From: Sideroxyarcus sp043826585
GTDB taxonomy: Bacteria > Pseudomonadota > Gammaproteobacteria > Burkholderiales > Gallionellaceae
Direction of reading: 5' to 3'
Assembly: GCA_043826585.1 (NCBI GenBank)
Contig: JBDRPZ010000046.1
Span: forward strand, 1-64,000
DNA: 64,000 nucleotides
Part shown: positions 54,719-63,585 of the stretch, piece by piece
Layout: each line of letters starts with the position of its first letter
How positions within the stretch are numbered: position 1 is the stretch's first letter
Notes under the pieces: generated by a model
What the model was told of the DNA's origin: nothing
The model's input: only the letters and a program-made list of their open reading frames with translations
Database searches by the model: none
Made by a program: the position numbers and the translations under genes

Positions 54719-55459
54719 TCAGGATTTTAGCCGATACCAGAGCATGCCGATGACTTCATGCATGAAACGATAGCTGCCGAGTAAGGCGCCAGCATTGGGA
54801 ATGAAGGTCAAAAGGTTGGTTTCATGGCGGGTGGTGTAGGCCGTGGCAGCCGGTATGACGGTAAAGCCCGCACGCTCAAATACTTGCACGGATCGCGGCA
54901 TATGCCACGCCTGAGTGATGAGGTAGATGCGTCCAACACCTTCTCGCGCCAGCATGCTGTGGCTGTGGCGGGCATTCTCCAGTGTATTGTCGGAGGTCTC
55001 TTCAACCCAGCGCACCGGCACATAGTATTCCTGCTCGAGCACCTTTTTCATCAGCGGTGCCTCGGCGCCGCCGCCTTGCGGGTTGCCGCCGCTGACCAAT
55101 ATCGGCTTGCCGGTTTGGCGATAAAGCATGGCGGCATAGCGCACGCGCTCAAGCGTCTCTTTGCTGACAGTGTTGCCGCCATATTCTTGTGCGTTGAAAT
55201 GTTGGCCGCCGCTTAATACGACGATGGCATCAGCGGAGTCTTTGCTGATGTCGACAGGTTTACCTTCGATGCTTTGCAGAAGGCTGTCTGCCACGAAGGG
55301 TGTTGAAAGCAGCCAGATCCCCGCAATGGAAACAGAAATAAGGGTGCGTGCAGTGCGCGGGCGCTTGTGCCACAGGAATAAGCCTGTGCCTGCCACCAGC
55401 AAGAGATTGAGTGGGGGCAGCAGGAAGGCGCTGACGAAGTTGGTGAGCAACCAGGACAT
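54719..55459 (-). CDS. YdcF/ElyC-family membrane protein (DUF218)
   Basis: The 246-residue protein has two N-terminal membrane helices (about 4-26 and 34-55) and a periplasmic DUF218 domain beginning A-D-A-I-V-V-L-S-G-G. The conserved S-G-G-N, D-N-T-L-E-N-A and T-Q-A-W-H-M-P-R-S motifs follow. This fits the ElyC-type branch involved in envelope polymer metabolism. I start at the ATG at 55459; an earlier codon would add 14 residues. It begins 24 bases after the OsmC-like gene start on the same strand, so the two may form one transcript with this gene first. Confidence 0.88.
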   Translation of the reverse strand: MSWLLTNFVSAFLLPPLNLLLVAGTGLFLWHKRPRTARTLISVSIAGIWLLSTPFVADSLLQSIEGKPVDISKDSADAIVVLSGGQHFNAQEYGGNTVSKETLERVRYAAMLYRQTGKPILVSGGNPQGGGAEAPLMKKVLEQEYYVPVRWVEETSDNTLENARHSHSMLAREGVGRIYLITQAWHMPRSVQVFERAGFTVIPAATAYTTRHETNLLTFIPNAGALLGSYRFMHEVIGMLWYRLKS

Positions 55460-55540
55460 GGGGAAAGGCAAGAAAACGAGTGGCGCATGATACGCCTGCA
55501 CGGTGAGTTTATGCCAGCCTGCGACAGGTACAATGCCGGC

Positions 55541-56680
55541 ATGAATATCCCCTTACAGGCACGCCATCATCCTTCAGGGCAGAACAGCAGTTTTGCCGGA
55601 GAAGGTCTGCCTTTCGCGGAATATGTTCGCAAGACGGAGGAGATGCTGCGTCAAATGCATGCAGGCAAGCCGGATATAGAAAAGATCGTGGCCGGTAATG
55701 CGCCATTTGAATTGTTGCCAACCGGGGAATTTCAGAAAGGAATCGGGAAGCCCTACCATCGCGGCGTGCTGCTTACCCATGGCCTGAGTGATTCTCCATA
55801 CCACATGCGCCACTTGGGGAAGTTCTTTCAGCGCAACGGATTTCGCGTGATGGCGGTGTTGCTGCCGGGGCACGGCACGCAACCCGGCGATCTGCTTGAT
55901 GTGCGCTGGGGGGATTGGGCGCGAACGGTGGATTATGGCGTGCAGTGTTTGGCTGGCGAGGTGGATGAGGTTTATCTGGCGGGTTTTTCGGCCGGGGCCG
56001 CGTTGAGCCTCTATCAAGCCGGCAAAGATGAACGAGTGAAAGGTTTGTTCATGTTTTCACCGGCACTGGCAATCGCCAGTCGTGCCCGCAGCTCACATCT
56101 GCATCGACTCTATAGCTGGCTATTGCCGAGAAGCGCCTGGCTGAACGTGATGCCGGATCTGGATTGCTACAAATACGAATCTTTCTGTCTGAATGCTGTG
56201 ACGCAGATGTGGCGGCTGACACAGGCTTTGCCGCAAGGTGGATTGAACATTCCGGTATTCGTTGCGGCCAGCGCAGATGATGCGACGGTAGTTTCAGCAG
56301 CCTCGCTTGATTTTCTGCGCCGAGTGAAGCATTCCTTGCGACAGATGCAGTGGTACTCCGTGGAGGATCCGCAGCAGGCGGATGTGGAATGGGTGAAAAG
56401 CGCGTTGCCGGATAAGCGTATTCTTTCCAGTGCACATACCGCTGTGGTCATTTCGCCGGATGATGCGCATTATGGAGAAGCCGGAGAATATGCGAACTGT
56501 CTGCATTACTTTGTGAGTGATGATGAGCACTATGCTGCTTGTCAGACATCGCAAACCGCATGGCTGGGCGAGGTGACGCCTGACAATTTGAAATATGGAT
56601 TGCTGCAACGGCTCATGTACAACCCGCACTACGCACAGATGGAAACCTCCATGCAGGATTTCATTGAAAGATTACCGTGA
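55541..56680 (+). CDS. alpha/beta hydrolase (serine aminopeptidase S33 / lysophospholipase-like)
   Basis: The 379-residue protein is an alpha/beta hydrolase without a signal peptide. The oxyanion H-G turn is in L-L-T-H-G-L-S-D-S, and the nucleophile elbow G-F-S-A-G gives Ser150. A candidate acid is in A-S-A-D-D and a histidine in D-D-A-H-Y or nearby. I choose the ATG at 55541; upstream in-frame codons overlap the divergent YdcF-like gene. Its stop overlaps the next GTG by four bases, tying it to the glycerophosphodiester operon and suggesting a lipid or lysolipid ester as substrate. Confidence 0.85.
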   Translation: MNIPLQARHHPSGQNSSFAGEGLPFAEYVRKTEEMLRQMHAGKPDIEKIVAGNAPFELLPTGEFQKGIGKPYHRGVLLTHGLSDSPYHMRHLGKFFQRNGFRVMAVLLPGHGTQPGDLLDVRWGDWARTVDYGVQCLAGEVDEVYLAGFSAGAALSLYQAGKDERVKGLFMFSPALAIASRARSSHLHRLYSWLLPRSAWLNVMPDLDCYKYESFCLNAVTQMWRLTQALPQGGLNIPVFVAASADDATVVSAASLDFLRRVKHSLRQMQWYSVEDPQQADVEWVKSALPDKRILSSAHTAVVISPDDAHYGEAGEYANCLHYFVSDDEHYAACQTSQTAWLGEVTPDNLKYGLLQRLMYNPHYAQMETSMQDFIERLP

Positions 56681-57414
56681 GCAAGACCTTGATCTATGCC
56701 CATCGCGGAGCCAATCGCGAGGCGGCGGAGAACACGCGCACCGCCTTTGAGCGGGCGCTGACCTATCCCATCGATGGGATCGAGACCGATGTGCAATTGA
56801 CTCGCGATGAGGTTGCGGTGTTGTGGCATGACCGCGATCTAAAGAAGCTAGGCTTGCCCGGTAAACGTATCGACGACTATGACTATCAGCAGTTGAAGGA
56901 GATGGATTTCGCTGCACATTTTCCGTCCGCCCGGACGGATGGCGTGATGAGTCTGCAGGAGTTTGTCGCTGCCTTTCACGCGCGCTGCGGTTTGTTGTTG
57001 GAGATAAAGAATCGCAGCTGGGAAGATGTTGCGCGACATGAAGTAAAAGTGCGCAAGACATTGGCGCTGGCAGAGGGGGCGGGTGAGGACGTACTGATCT
57101 CATCTTTCAATCTGGACAGTCTGATCTATGCGCATGGCATCGCGCCTGATTTCCCCTTGGTGCTCAATCTGGAGCCGGAACACACGGTGAATGATGCGCG
57201 CAGGGCGCTCGATGCGCATCCGTTCTTGCAAGGCTTGTGTGTGGAGATATCCACGCTGGATGTCGATATGGTCGGACTGCTGCGTGAGCGGGGAAAGTCT
57301 AGCGCCGTCTATACCTGCAATACCGATGCCGAGATCGGGCGTGCCTTGATGCTGGGAGTGGACATTCTTATCAGTGATGTGCCGCAGAAGGCATTGCAGA
57401 TGAGAGATAGATGA
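56677..57414 (+). CDS. glycerophosphodiester phosphodiesterase
   Basis: The cytosolic-type enzyme (no signal peptide, 245 residues) cleaves deacylated phospholipid heads to glycerol-3-phosphate. It shows the family pattern A-H-R-G-A with the catalytic histidine, the metal ligands in E-N-T and E-T-D-V, and a second histidine in L-W-H-D. It starts at GTG, overlapping the hydrolase stop by four bases, and its own stop overlaps the glpD start. UgpQ is the nearest enteric counterpart. Confidence 0.93.
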   Translation: MSKTLIYAHRGANREAAENTRTAFERALTYPIDGIETDVQLTRDEVAVLWHDRDLKKLGLPGKRIDDYDYQQLKEMDFAAHFPSARTDGVMSLQEFVAAFHARCGLLLEIKNRSWEDVARHEVKVRKTLALAEGAGEDVLISSFNLDSLIYAHGIAPDFPLVLNLEPEHTVNDARRALDAHPFLQGLCVEISTLDVDMVGLLRERGKSSAVYTCNTDAEIGRALMLGVDILISDVPQKALQMRDR

Positions 57415-58970
57415 AGCGAAACTTTTCCACATTGCAGGGAGAGTTCGATCTGCTTGTCTGCGGTGGCGGGATCTACGGCGCATGGACGGCATATGACGCG
57501 GCGCTGCGTGGACTCAAAGTAGCACTGGTTGAACAGGGGGATTGGGCTGGTGCCACTTCGTCCGCTTCCAGCAAGCTGATACACGGCGGCCTGCGATATC
57601 TGGAGACTTACGATTTCAAACTGGTGCGCAAGGCGCTGAAGGAGCGGCAGTTGCTGCTGGACATCGCGCCGCATCGTGTCTGGCCATTGCGTTTCGGTGT
57701 GCCTGTCTATGCCGATAGCCGCAACGGTAAGTTACTTCTGAAAGCCGGGCTGACGCTGTACGACGCATTGGCGGGCTTTCCCGGTGAGTCGATGCAACAC
57801 CTCCATTTCAATAAGCGGGAATTCTCGTCACGCTTTCCTTTTTTAAATGATGTCGGGTTGAACGGTGGCTTCACGTACGGCGATGCTCAGACCGACGATG
57901 CGCGCCTAGTGTTGGAGTTGGTGGCGGGCGCGGTGGAGAGTGGTGCGGTATGTGTCAACTACGCGAAGTTGGTAGATTGGCATGAAGAAGACTGCAAGGT
58001 GTGCGGTGCCGATGTCCAGGATGTGCTGACTGGCGACACGCTGAATGTGCGCGCCAGGCAATGTGTGAGTACCTCTGGCCGTTGGGCGGTGTTGGGCGAA
58101 CAGGGGCGATCATGGTGTCGCTTGAGTAAGGGTGTGCATCTGGTCTTGCCCGCTCTGCCGACGCAGGAGGCGGTCTTGCTCACATCCAGGCGCGATGGTC
58201 GTGTGTTTTTCATTATCCCTTGGTATGGACGCACGCTGCTGGGTACAACCGATACCGACTATCAAGGTGATGTCGGGCAAGTGAAGGTAGAGGAGTCGGA
58301 TATTGACTATTTGCTTGATGCAGCCAATGACTATCTCAAACAAGCTTGGGGTAGAGCCGATGTGATCGGGAGCTATGCCGGTGTGCGTGTGATGAAGCAG
58401 AGTGATGATGAGCATCCTTCGGCGGCCAGCAGAGGCTGGGAATTGAAAACAACCGAGAACGGACTGCATCACGCTATCGGCGGCAAGCTCACCTCGGCGC
58501 GGGAAGATGCTGCGGTGATCGTGGATACGGTATGCGAAGAATTGGGGCTGGGCGTTGCCTGTGTGAGTGATCAGCGCGGACTTGCATGGAAGCCGCAGTA
58601 CGGCTTTTCGGCTTGGGTATCGGATGCCATGCTGCGGGCGCAAAGTTTGGATGTCGACACCGATAGCGCGCAATGGCTGCTGCGTCGCCACGGTGTACGT
58701 GTTGCGGATGCGCTCGACATCGTCGCCCAGACGCCGCAGCATGCGGCACGTATCGTGCCGGAATTGCCTTTTATTTATGCCGACCTGTTGTTGTGCGCAC
58801 GAGATGAGATGGTGGTGCATCTATCGGACCTGTTGCGCCGTCGCATGCCCCTGCTGATTCTGGCCGAGCTGGATGCGGAGTCAGTGCGTCATCTTGCCGA
58901 ACTGGTAGCGCCTGTGCTGGGCTGGGATGCGCAACGCATCGCGGATGAAGTGTCTGCATGTCTTGCATGA
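57411..58970 (+). CDS. glpD: aerobic glycerol-3-phosphate dehydrogenase
   Basis: This FAD enzyme oxidises glycerol-3-phosphate to dihydroxyacetone phosphate and passes electrons to quinone. The 519 residues begin with the FAD motif C-G-G-G-I-Y-G-A-W-T-A-Y-D-A and continue with S-S-K-L-I-H-G-G-L-R-Y-L-E, family signature parts. The ATG overlaps the phosphodiesterase stop by four bases. Its product enters glycolysis, and electrons could go to the ubiquinone made with Coq7. Confidence 0.95.
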   Translation: MKRNFSTLQGEFDLLVCGGGIYGAWTAYDAALRGLKVALVEQGDWAGATSSASSKLIHGGLRYLETYDFKLVRKALKERQLLLDIAPHRVWPLRFGVPVYADSRNGKLLLKAGLTLYDALAGFPGESMQHLHFNKREFSSRFPFLNDVGLNGGFTYGDAQTDDARLVLELVAGAVESGAVCVNYAKLVDWHEEDCKVCGADVQDVLTGDTLNVRARQCVSTSGRWAVLGEQGRSWCRLSKGVHLVLPALPTQEAVLLTSRRDGRVFFIIPWYGRTLLGTTDTDYQGDVGQVKVEESDIDYLLDAANDYLKQAWGRADVIGSYAGVRVMKQSDDEHPSAASRGWELKTTENGLHHAIGGKLTSAREDAAVIVDTVCEELGLGVACVSDQRGLAWKPQYGFSAWVSDAMLRAQSLDVDTDSAQWLLRRHGVRVADALDIVAQTPQHAARIVPELPFIYADLLLCARDEMVVHLSDLLRRRMPLLILAELDAESVRHLAELVAPVLGWDAQRIADEVSACLA

Positions 58971-60370
58971 TCGTTGCCGTCGCACTTGATCTGGGTACGA
59001 CCAGCATCAAGGCGGGTTTGATGTCTGCGAATGGGGAGCTGAGCGGGATCGTGCTTCGTCATGCGCCGCCTGTTGAGGGTGAGGCGGGTCGTTATGAGAG
59101 CGATGCTGGCGCGTATGCGGAAGCAGCGGATGCCGTGCTTGCTGAATGCCTGGCGCAGACGGATGTGCTTCCGCCGCTCGGACTATGCAGTCAGCGCTCA
59201 TCCTTCTTGATATGGGAGCGCGCCAGTGGTCGTCCAGTCACTCCGCTGATCTCCTGGCAAGACGACCGGGGCATCGCAAGTTGCGTAGCCTTGCACGATA
59301 GTGCAGAGCGAATACGCGCATTAACAGGCCTGCCGCTCGCCCCCTATTATCTGGCTCCCAAGCTGAACGTTTTGCTCAGCGAACATCCGGAATGGCGTGC
59401 ACACTTGGAAAGCGGTGTGTGGATGCTGGGTACGCTGGATACTTTTCTCATATGGCGCTGGACGGGCGGCAAACATCATGTGACCGATGCGTCGATGGCC
59501 GCGCGCACCCTGTTGATGGATATTCATGGCCTGCAATGGTCTGAGGAACTGTGCGGGTTGTTCGGAGTGGATGCCGTCATCCTTCCGAAGATATTGCCCT
59601 CGGCTGGTTTGGAGATACAGCTGGACAACGGACTGTGTCTGCAAGCTTGTGTGGGCGACCAGTCGGCGGCTTTATGGCATGGCATAGCGCAGGGGCGGCA
59701 CGAAGTGATGGTCAATCTTGGCACGGGCGGTTTTGTCGCGGCATATTGCACACAAGAGAACAGCATTCTGGCTGGGTATTTGCAGACATTGGTGTGTATG
59801 GATGCGCAGCAGCAAGTTCATATGGCCTGCGAGGGGACGTTAAATTCAATTGCAGCAGCGTTGGCTGAATATCCGGTTGAAGACAGTTCTCCAGAAGAAT
59901 TGGCATGTGACGACATATATTGTGTAGCAGAGCCGAGTGGCTTGGGTGCCCCCTATTTTCGGCGCGACATCGGGCTGATCTTTTCGGCATCAATTGAGCA
60001 TCTGGATGTACGCCGTATTGCGCTGTTGTTGCAGGAAAGCATCATCTTTCGAGTGGCGCGGATGATTGAGGATATTCAGCGCGAGCTGGGTGTGGATAGC
60101 GTCTACCTCAGCGGCGGTTTGTCCAATCTGCCTTGCTTGCAGCAAGGCATCGCCGGCCTTGTGCCCGCCGCGTACCGCTTGCCGCAGTCCGATGCCGGGC
60201 TGACAGGGGTGGCCCAGTTGGCCTCCGGGGCAGCTGCGGGAGGCTTCAGGCGGGCGCAAAAGCTCGAAGCGTATGCCCACCAAGCGCGGCTGCGGCAGAA
60301 GTTCGAGGGCTGGAAACTGTGGCTGGACTGCCTGCTTGAATCCGGGCCGCTGGTGCCGGGGAAGAAATGA
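58967..60370 (+). CDS. FGGY-family carbohydrate kinase (glycerol-kinase-like)
   Basis: This ATP-dependent polyol or sugar kinase has 467 residues. It has the L-D-L-G-T-T-S-I-K phosphate-1 motif, W-Q-D-D-R, G-D-Q-S-A and N-L-G-T-G-G-F. Compared with GlpK, the substrate-binding pair Arg83/Glu84 (Q-R-E) is here Q-R-S, so the glutamate is missing. The aspartate of the G-D-Q motif and the tyrosine of P-Y are kept. Glycerol is likely by context but the substitution leaves room for another triol or a sugar. I choose the ATG at 58967, giving an ATGA overlap with glpD; 58958 is the alternative. Confidence 0.88.
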   Translation: MIVAVALDLGTTSIKAGLMSANGELSGIVLRHAPPVEGEAGRYESDAGAYAEAADAVLAECLAQTDVLPPLGLCSQRSSFLIWERASGRPVTPLISWQDDRGIASCVALHDSAERIRALTGLPLAPYYLAPKLNVLLSEHPEWRAHLESGVWMLGTLDTFLIWRWTGGKHHVTDASMAARTLLMDIHGLQWSEELCGLFGVDAVILPKILPSAGLEIQLDNGLCLQACVGDQSAALWHGIAQGRHEVMVNLGTGGFVAAYCTQENSILAGYLQTLVCMDAQQQVHMACEGTLNSIAAALAEYPVEDSSPEELACDDIYCVAEPSGLGAPYFRRDIGLIFSASIEHLDVRRIALLLQESIIFRVARMIEDIQRELGVDSVYLSGGLSNLPCLQQGIAGLVPAAYRLPQSDAGLTGVAQLASGAAAGGFRRAQKLEAYAHQARLRQKFEGWKLWLDCLLESGPLVPGKK

Positions 60371-60383
60371 ACTCGATAAGAGT

Positions 60384-60412
60384 TTGACAGGGCTATTTGT
60401 CTCGCATAGAAT
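60384..60412 (+). promoter_or_regulatory. sigma-70 promoter of rplM-rpsI
   Basis: A perfect TTGACA (60384-60389) is followed after a 17-base spacer by TAGAAT (60407-60412), close to consensus. The downstream discriminator is very G+C-rich, as in promoters under stringent control. It sits between the kinase stop and rplM, with a leader of about 40 bases. Confidence 0.9.
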
Positions 60413-60459
60413 GCGCGCCCTTCGCAGTCCGTTATTCATTTATTGTTTTAGGAAATGCC

Positions 60460-60897
60460 ATGAAAACATTTTCCGCTAAAGCGCAAGAAGTCCAGCACGA
60501 CTGGATTTTGGTCGACGCAGCTGACAAAGTGCTGGGCCGTTTGGCCAGCCAGATCGCTACCCGCCTGCGCGGTAAGCATAAGGCTATTTATACGCCACAC
60601 GTAGACACCGGCGATTTCGTCGTGGTCGTTAACGCAGAAAAAGTGCGCGTGACCGGCAATAAAGCCCAGGACAAGATGTACTACCGCCACACCGGCTTCC
60701 CGGGCGGTATCTACGAAACAAACATTATCAAGATGCAACAGCGTCACCCGCAGCGTCTTTTGCAAAAGGCCGTACGCGGCATGTTGCCAAAGGGCCCGCT
60801 TGGATACGCAATGCTGAGCAAGCTGAAGGTGTACGCAGGTGCAACGCATCCGCATAGCGCGCAGCAACCCCAACCAACCGATCTGTTGAAGGCTTAA
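60460..60897 (+). CDS. rplM: 50S ribosomal protein L13
   Basis: This early-assembling large-subunit protein has 145 residues, slightly longer than E. coli L13. It shows the start M-K-T-F-S-A-K, the core L-R-G-K-H-K-A-I-Y-T-P-H-V-D-T-G-D and the K-G-P-L-G segment. The ATG at 60460 follows an AGGAAA ribosome site; longer readings would enter the promoter. It is followed after two bases by rpsI in the usual order. Confidence 0.98.
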   Translation: MKTFSAKAQEVQHDWILVDAADKVLGRLASQIATRLRGKHKAIYTPHVDTGDFVVVVNAEKVRVTGNKAQDKMYYRHTGFPGGIYETNIIKMQQRHPQRLLQKAVRGMLPKGPLGYAMLSKLKVYAGATHPHSAQQPQPTDLLKA

Positions 60898-60899
60898 TC

Positions 60900-61292
60900 A
60901 TGAGCGTGACTTATAACTATGGAACAGGCCGTCGCAAGAGCGCGGTTGCACGTGTGTTCATGAAGGCTGGCAAGGGCGAGATCATCGTCAATGACAAGCC
61001 GCTGGACGTATTCTTCTCTCGTGAGACCGGCCGTATGGTCGTTCGTCAGCCTCTGGAATTGACAGAGATGATGGGCAAGTTCGACATCATGGTTAACGTC
61101 TGCGGTGGCGGCGAATCCGGTCAGGCTGGTGCGGTGCGTCACGGCATCACCCGCGCACTGATCGATTACGATGCATCGCTGAAGCCGACCCTGAGCCAGG
61201 CTGGCTTGGTCACTCGCGATGCACGTGAGGTCGAGCGTAAGAAAGTCGGTCTGCGCAAGGCGCGTCGCAGGAAACAATTCTCCAAGCGTTAA
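60900..61292 (+). CDS. rpsI: 30S ribosomal protein S9
   Basis: The 130-residue protein has the family layout, with Y-N-Y-G-T-G-R-R-K-S-A-V-A-R-V near the start and the basic C-terminal tail ending S-K-R that reaches the decoding region. It is cotranscribed with rplM and followed by a strong terminator. Confidence 0.98.
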   Translation: MSVTYNYGTGRRKSAVARVFMKAGKGEIIVNDKPLDVFFSRETGRMVVRQPLELTEMMGKFDIMVNVCGGGESGQAGAVRHGITRALIDYDASLKPTLSQAGLVTRDAREVERKKVGLRKARRRKQFSKR

Positions 61293-61309
61293 GCTTGTGT
61301 GGAACCGAG

Positions 61310-61333
61310 AAAGCCGCCATTTGGCGGCTTTTT
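61310..61333 (+). terminator. rho-independent terminator of rplM-rpsI
   Basis: A nine-base stem (AAAGCCGCC / GGCGGCTTT) with a four-base loop ends in a T run and starts 18 bases past the rpsI stop. It lies within the region between rpsI and the GTG start of argC. Confidence 0.92.
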
Positions 61334-61367
61334 CATTTATCATTTGCCCACTTTTCGGGAGGGTAGC

Positions 61368-62396
61368 GTGGTCAAGGTTGGTATCGTTGGTGGAACGGGT
61401 TACACCGGGGTTGAATTGCTCCGTTTGCTGGTGGCGCATCCGCAGGTTGAGCTGCGCGCGATTACTTCGCGTGCCGATGCGGGCACACCTGTCAGCCAGA
61501 TGTTTCCCAGCCTGCGCGGACGTGTGGAGCTGGCCTTCAGCCATCCCGATGAGGCGCACCTGGACCAGTGCGATGTGGTGTTCTTCGCTACGCCGAACGG
61601 CATCGCCATGCAGCAAGTGAGAGCCTTGCTGGACGCAGGCGTCAAAGTCATCGACCTGGCGGCCGACTTCCGTATCAAGGATGTAGCGGAATGGGAGAAA
61701 TGGTACGGTATGAGCCATGCCTGTCCCGACCTGGTGGCCGAGGCTGTGTATGGCTTACCTGAGGTGAATCGGGACAAGATCAAGAATGCGCGCCTGATCG
61801 CCAATCCCGGTTGCTACCCGACCGCCGTGCAGTTGGGCTTCATCCCCTTGCTGGAAGCTGGTGTCATTGAGCCGGGCTCTCTCATCGCGGATTCCAAGTC
61901 CGGGGTATCCGGTGCCGGACGCAAAGCCGAAGTACATGCCCTGTTTGCCGAGGCCGGTGATAATTTCAAGGCCTACGGTGTGGCGGGGCACCGCCACTTG
62001 CCTGAGATCAAGCAAGGGCTGGCGAATGTGGCAGGCCAGCCGGTCGGACTGACTTTCGTGCCACATTTGACGCCCCTGATACGCGGCATCCATGCCACGC
62101 TATATGGCCGCTTGACCAAGGATGCCGATCTGCAGTCGCTATTCGAGACCAGATATGCCGGCGAGGCGTTCGTGGATGTATTGCCAGCCGGCGGTATGCC
62201 CGAAACGCGTTCCGTGCGGGGGTCCAACATCTGCCGTATCGCGGTGCACCGTCCACAGGGTGGAGATACCGTGGTCGTATTGTCCGTGATCGACAATCTG
62301 GTCAAGGGCGCGGCCGGGCAGGCCGTGCAAAACATGAATATACTGTTCGACCTGCCGGAACATGCCGGTATCGATCTGGTTCCATTGTTACCCTGA
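61368..62396 (+). CDS. argC: N-acetyl-gamma-glutamyl-phosphate reductase
   Basis: The enzyme reduces N-acetylglutamyl phosphate in arginine synthesis. It has the NADP motif V-G-I-V-G-G-T-G-Y-T-G near the start and the catalytic Cys149 in N-P-G-C-Y-P-T. I choose the GTG at 61368, which follows a GGGAGGG ribosome site and gives 342 residues; an ATG at 61299 would run through the terminator. It is followed after seven bases by the coiled-coil gene. Confidence 0.96.
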   Translation: MVKVGIVGGTGYTGVELLRLLVAHPQVELRAITSRADAGTPVSQMFPSLRGRVELAFSHPDEAHLDQCDVVFFATPNGIAMQQVRALLDAGVKVIDLAADFRIKDVAEWEKWYGMSHACPDLVAEAVYGLPEVNRDKIKNARLIANPGCYPTAVQLGFIPLLEAGVIEPGSLIADSKSGVSGAGRKAEVHALFAEAGDNFKAYGVAGHRHLPEIKQGLANVAGQPVGLTFVPHLTPLIRGIHATLYGRLTKDADLQSLFETRYAGEAFVDVLPAGGMPETRSVRGSNICRIAVHRPQGGDTVVVLSVIDNLVKGAAGQAVQNMNILFDLPEHAGIDLVPLLP

Positions 62397-62403
62397 AGCG
62401 AGA

Positions 62404-63147
62404 ATGATCAAAAAATTCAAACGCCGATTCAGCATCTCAGCGCCGCGTCTTGCAGTGCGTCCTCACGTGCCATGGTATGTGCGCTGGGCTATCGTGTTGC
62501 CTTTCGTTTTTGTGTTCGGGTTTCTGGTGTGGTGGGCCTATGATGCCGGGATGGCGCTGGCGGGCTTCCATCGCGGCGAGGCTGAGCAGGAGATCACGCT
62601 GCTGCGTGAGCGCGTGCAGGAACTGGAGATGCAGAATGCATCGCAGGCCAACCAGTTGGCAGTTCATGAGCGCCAAGCCCAGATACAACAAGCCGCTGCC
62701 GACGAGGTGCTGGATCAGGTGAACGCATTGCATGACGAGAATCTGCGATTGCGGGAAGATCTCTCCTTCTTCCAGAGTCTGCCTCTCACAGCCGGTCGCG
62801 ATGCGGAACTTTCCATACACAGCTTGAAGCTGGAACCCGCCAGCTTGCCGGGCGAATATCATTGCCGCATGTTGCTGGTGCAGGGTGTGCAGCGACGCGG
62901 AAGAGTATTCCAGGGAGACCTGCAGATACTGGTCAACGGTGATCAGGGGGGGCAAAAAGTGGTGTTACAATTCCCCGAGCCCGGTTCGGCTGAAGTTGCA
63001 GTACAGCAGCTGAAGTTCAAATATTACCAACGCGTTGAACGGATATTCCGCTTGCCGGAAGGGGTGCATATAGACAGCGTAGAGATACGCGTCTTCGAAA
63101 AAGGTATGCAGGAACCCAAGGTGACACAGACGGTATTGCTTTCATAA
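62404..63147 (+). CDS. bitopic coiled-coil membrane protein (DUF6776-like)
   Basis: The 247-residue protein has a basic cytoplasmic tail, one membrane helix (about 28-50), a coiled coil rich in Glu, Gln and Leu (about 60-130) and a C-terminal beta-rich periplasmic domain. It resembles a family of unknown function found beside bactofilin and erpA in betaproteobacteria. Its topology suits a partner of the bactofilin made by the next gene, but that is inference from position. Confidence 0.8.
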   Translation: MIKKFKRRFSISAPRLAVRPHVPWYVRWAIVLPFVFVFGFLVWWAYDAGMALAGFHRGEAEQEITLLRERVQELEMQNASQANQLAVHERQAQIQQAAADEVLDQVNALHDENLRLREDLSFFQSLPLTAGRDAELSIHSLKLEPASLPGEYHCRMLLVQGVQRRGRVFQGDLQILVNGDQGGQKVVLQFPEPGSAEVAVQQLKFKYYQRVERIFRLPEGVHIDSVEIRVFEKGMQEPKVTQTVLLS

Positions 63148-63159
63148 TGGAGTGGTAAG

Positions 63160-63564
63160 ATGTTCAATAAACATAGCAAACCGCAAAATCGCATCGATTC
63201 CTTGATCGGTGCAGGCACTCGAGTCAATGGCGATATCCATTTTTCAGGTGGATTGCGCGTGGACGGGGAAGTCAGTGGCAGCGTTATTGCGGATCCTGCC
63301 AAGGCCAGTACGCTGGTATTGAGCGAGCAGGCGCGGGTGCACGGCGAGATCAGCGTGACACATCTGGTGGTCAACGGTATGGTGACCGGACCGATCCAGG
63401 CATCCGAGTATCTGGAACTTCAAAGTAAAGCCAAGGTCACTGGCGATGTAAGGTATAAAACGCTGGAGATTCAGTTGGGCGCCATTGTCGAAGGTAAACT
63501 GGTGCACATCAATGAGGCCTCGGAAAAAGTCGTGTCGCTCAAGGTGAGCGGTGCTGAATCGTAA
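63160..63564 (+). CDS. bactofilin
   Basis: The 134-residue protein is a polymer-forming cytoskeletal element. It has the short hydrophilic N-terminal tail and the central right-handed beta-helix with its repeated G-x-h-x-G-D/E pattern (D-G-E-V-S-G-S-V, H-G-E-I-S-V, V-T-G-D-V, V-E-G-K-L). Bactofilins polymerise without nucleotide and recruit envelope enzymes. It lies 12 bases after the bitopic coiled-coil gene. Confidence 0.94.
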   Translation: MFNKHSKPQNRIDSLIGAGTRVNGDIHFSGGLRVDGEVSGSVIADPAKASTLVLSEQARVHGEISVTHLVVNGMVTGPIQASEYLELQSKAKVTGDVRYKTLEIQLGAIVEGKLVHINEASEKVVSLKVSGAES

Positions 63565-63585
63565 TAAAAGACAAGGAGTAAAACC

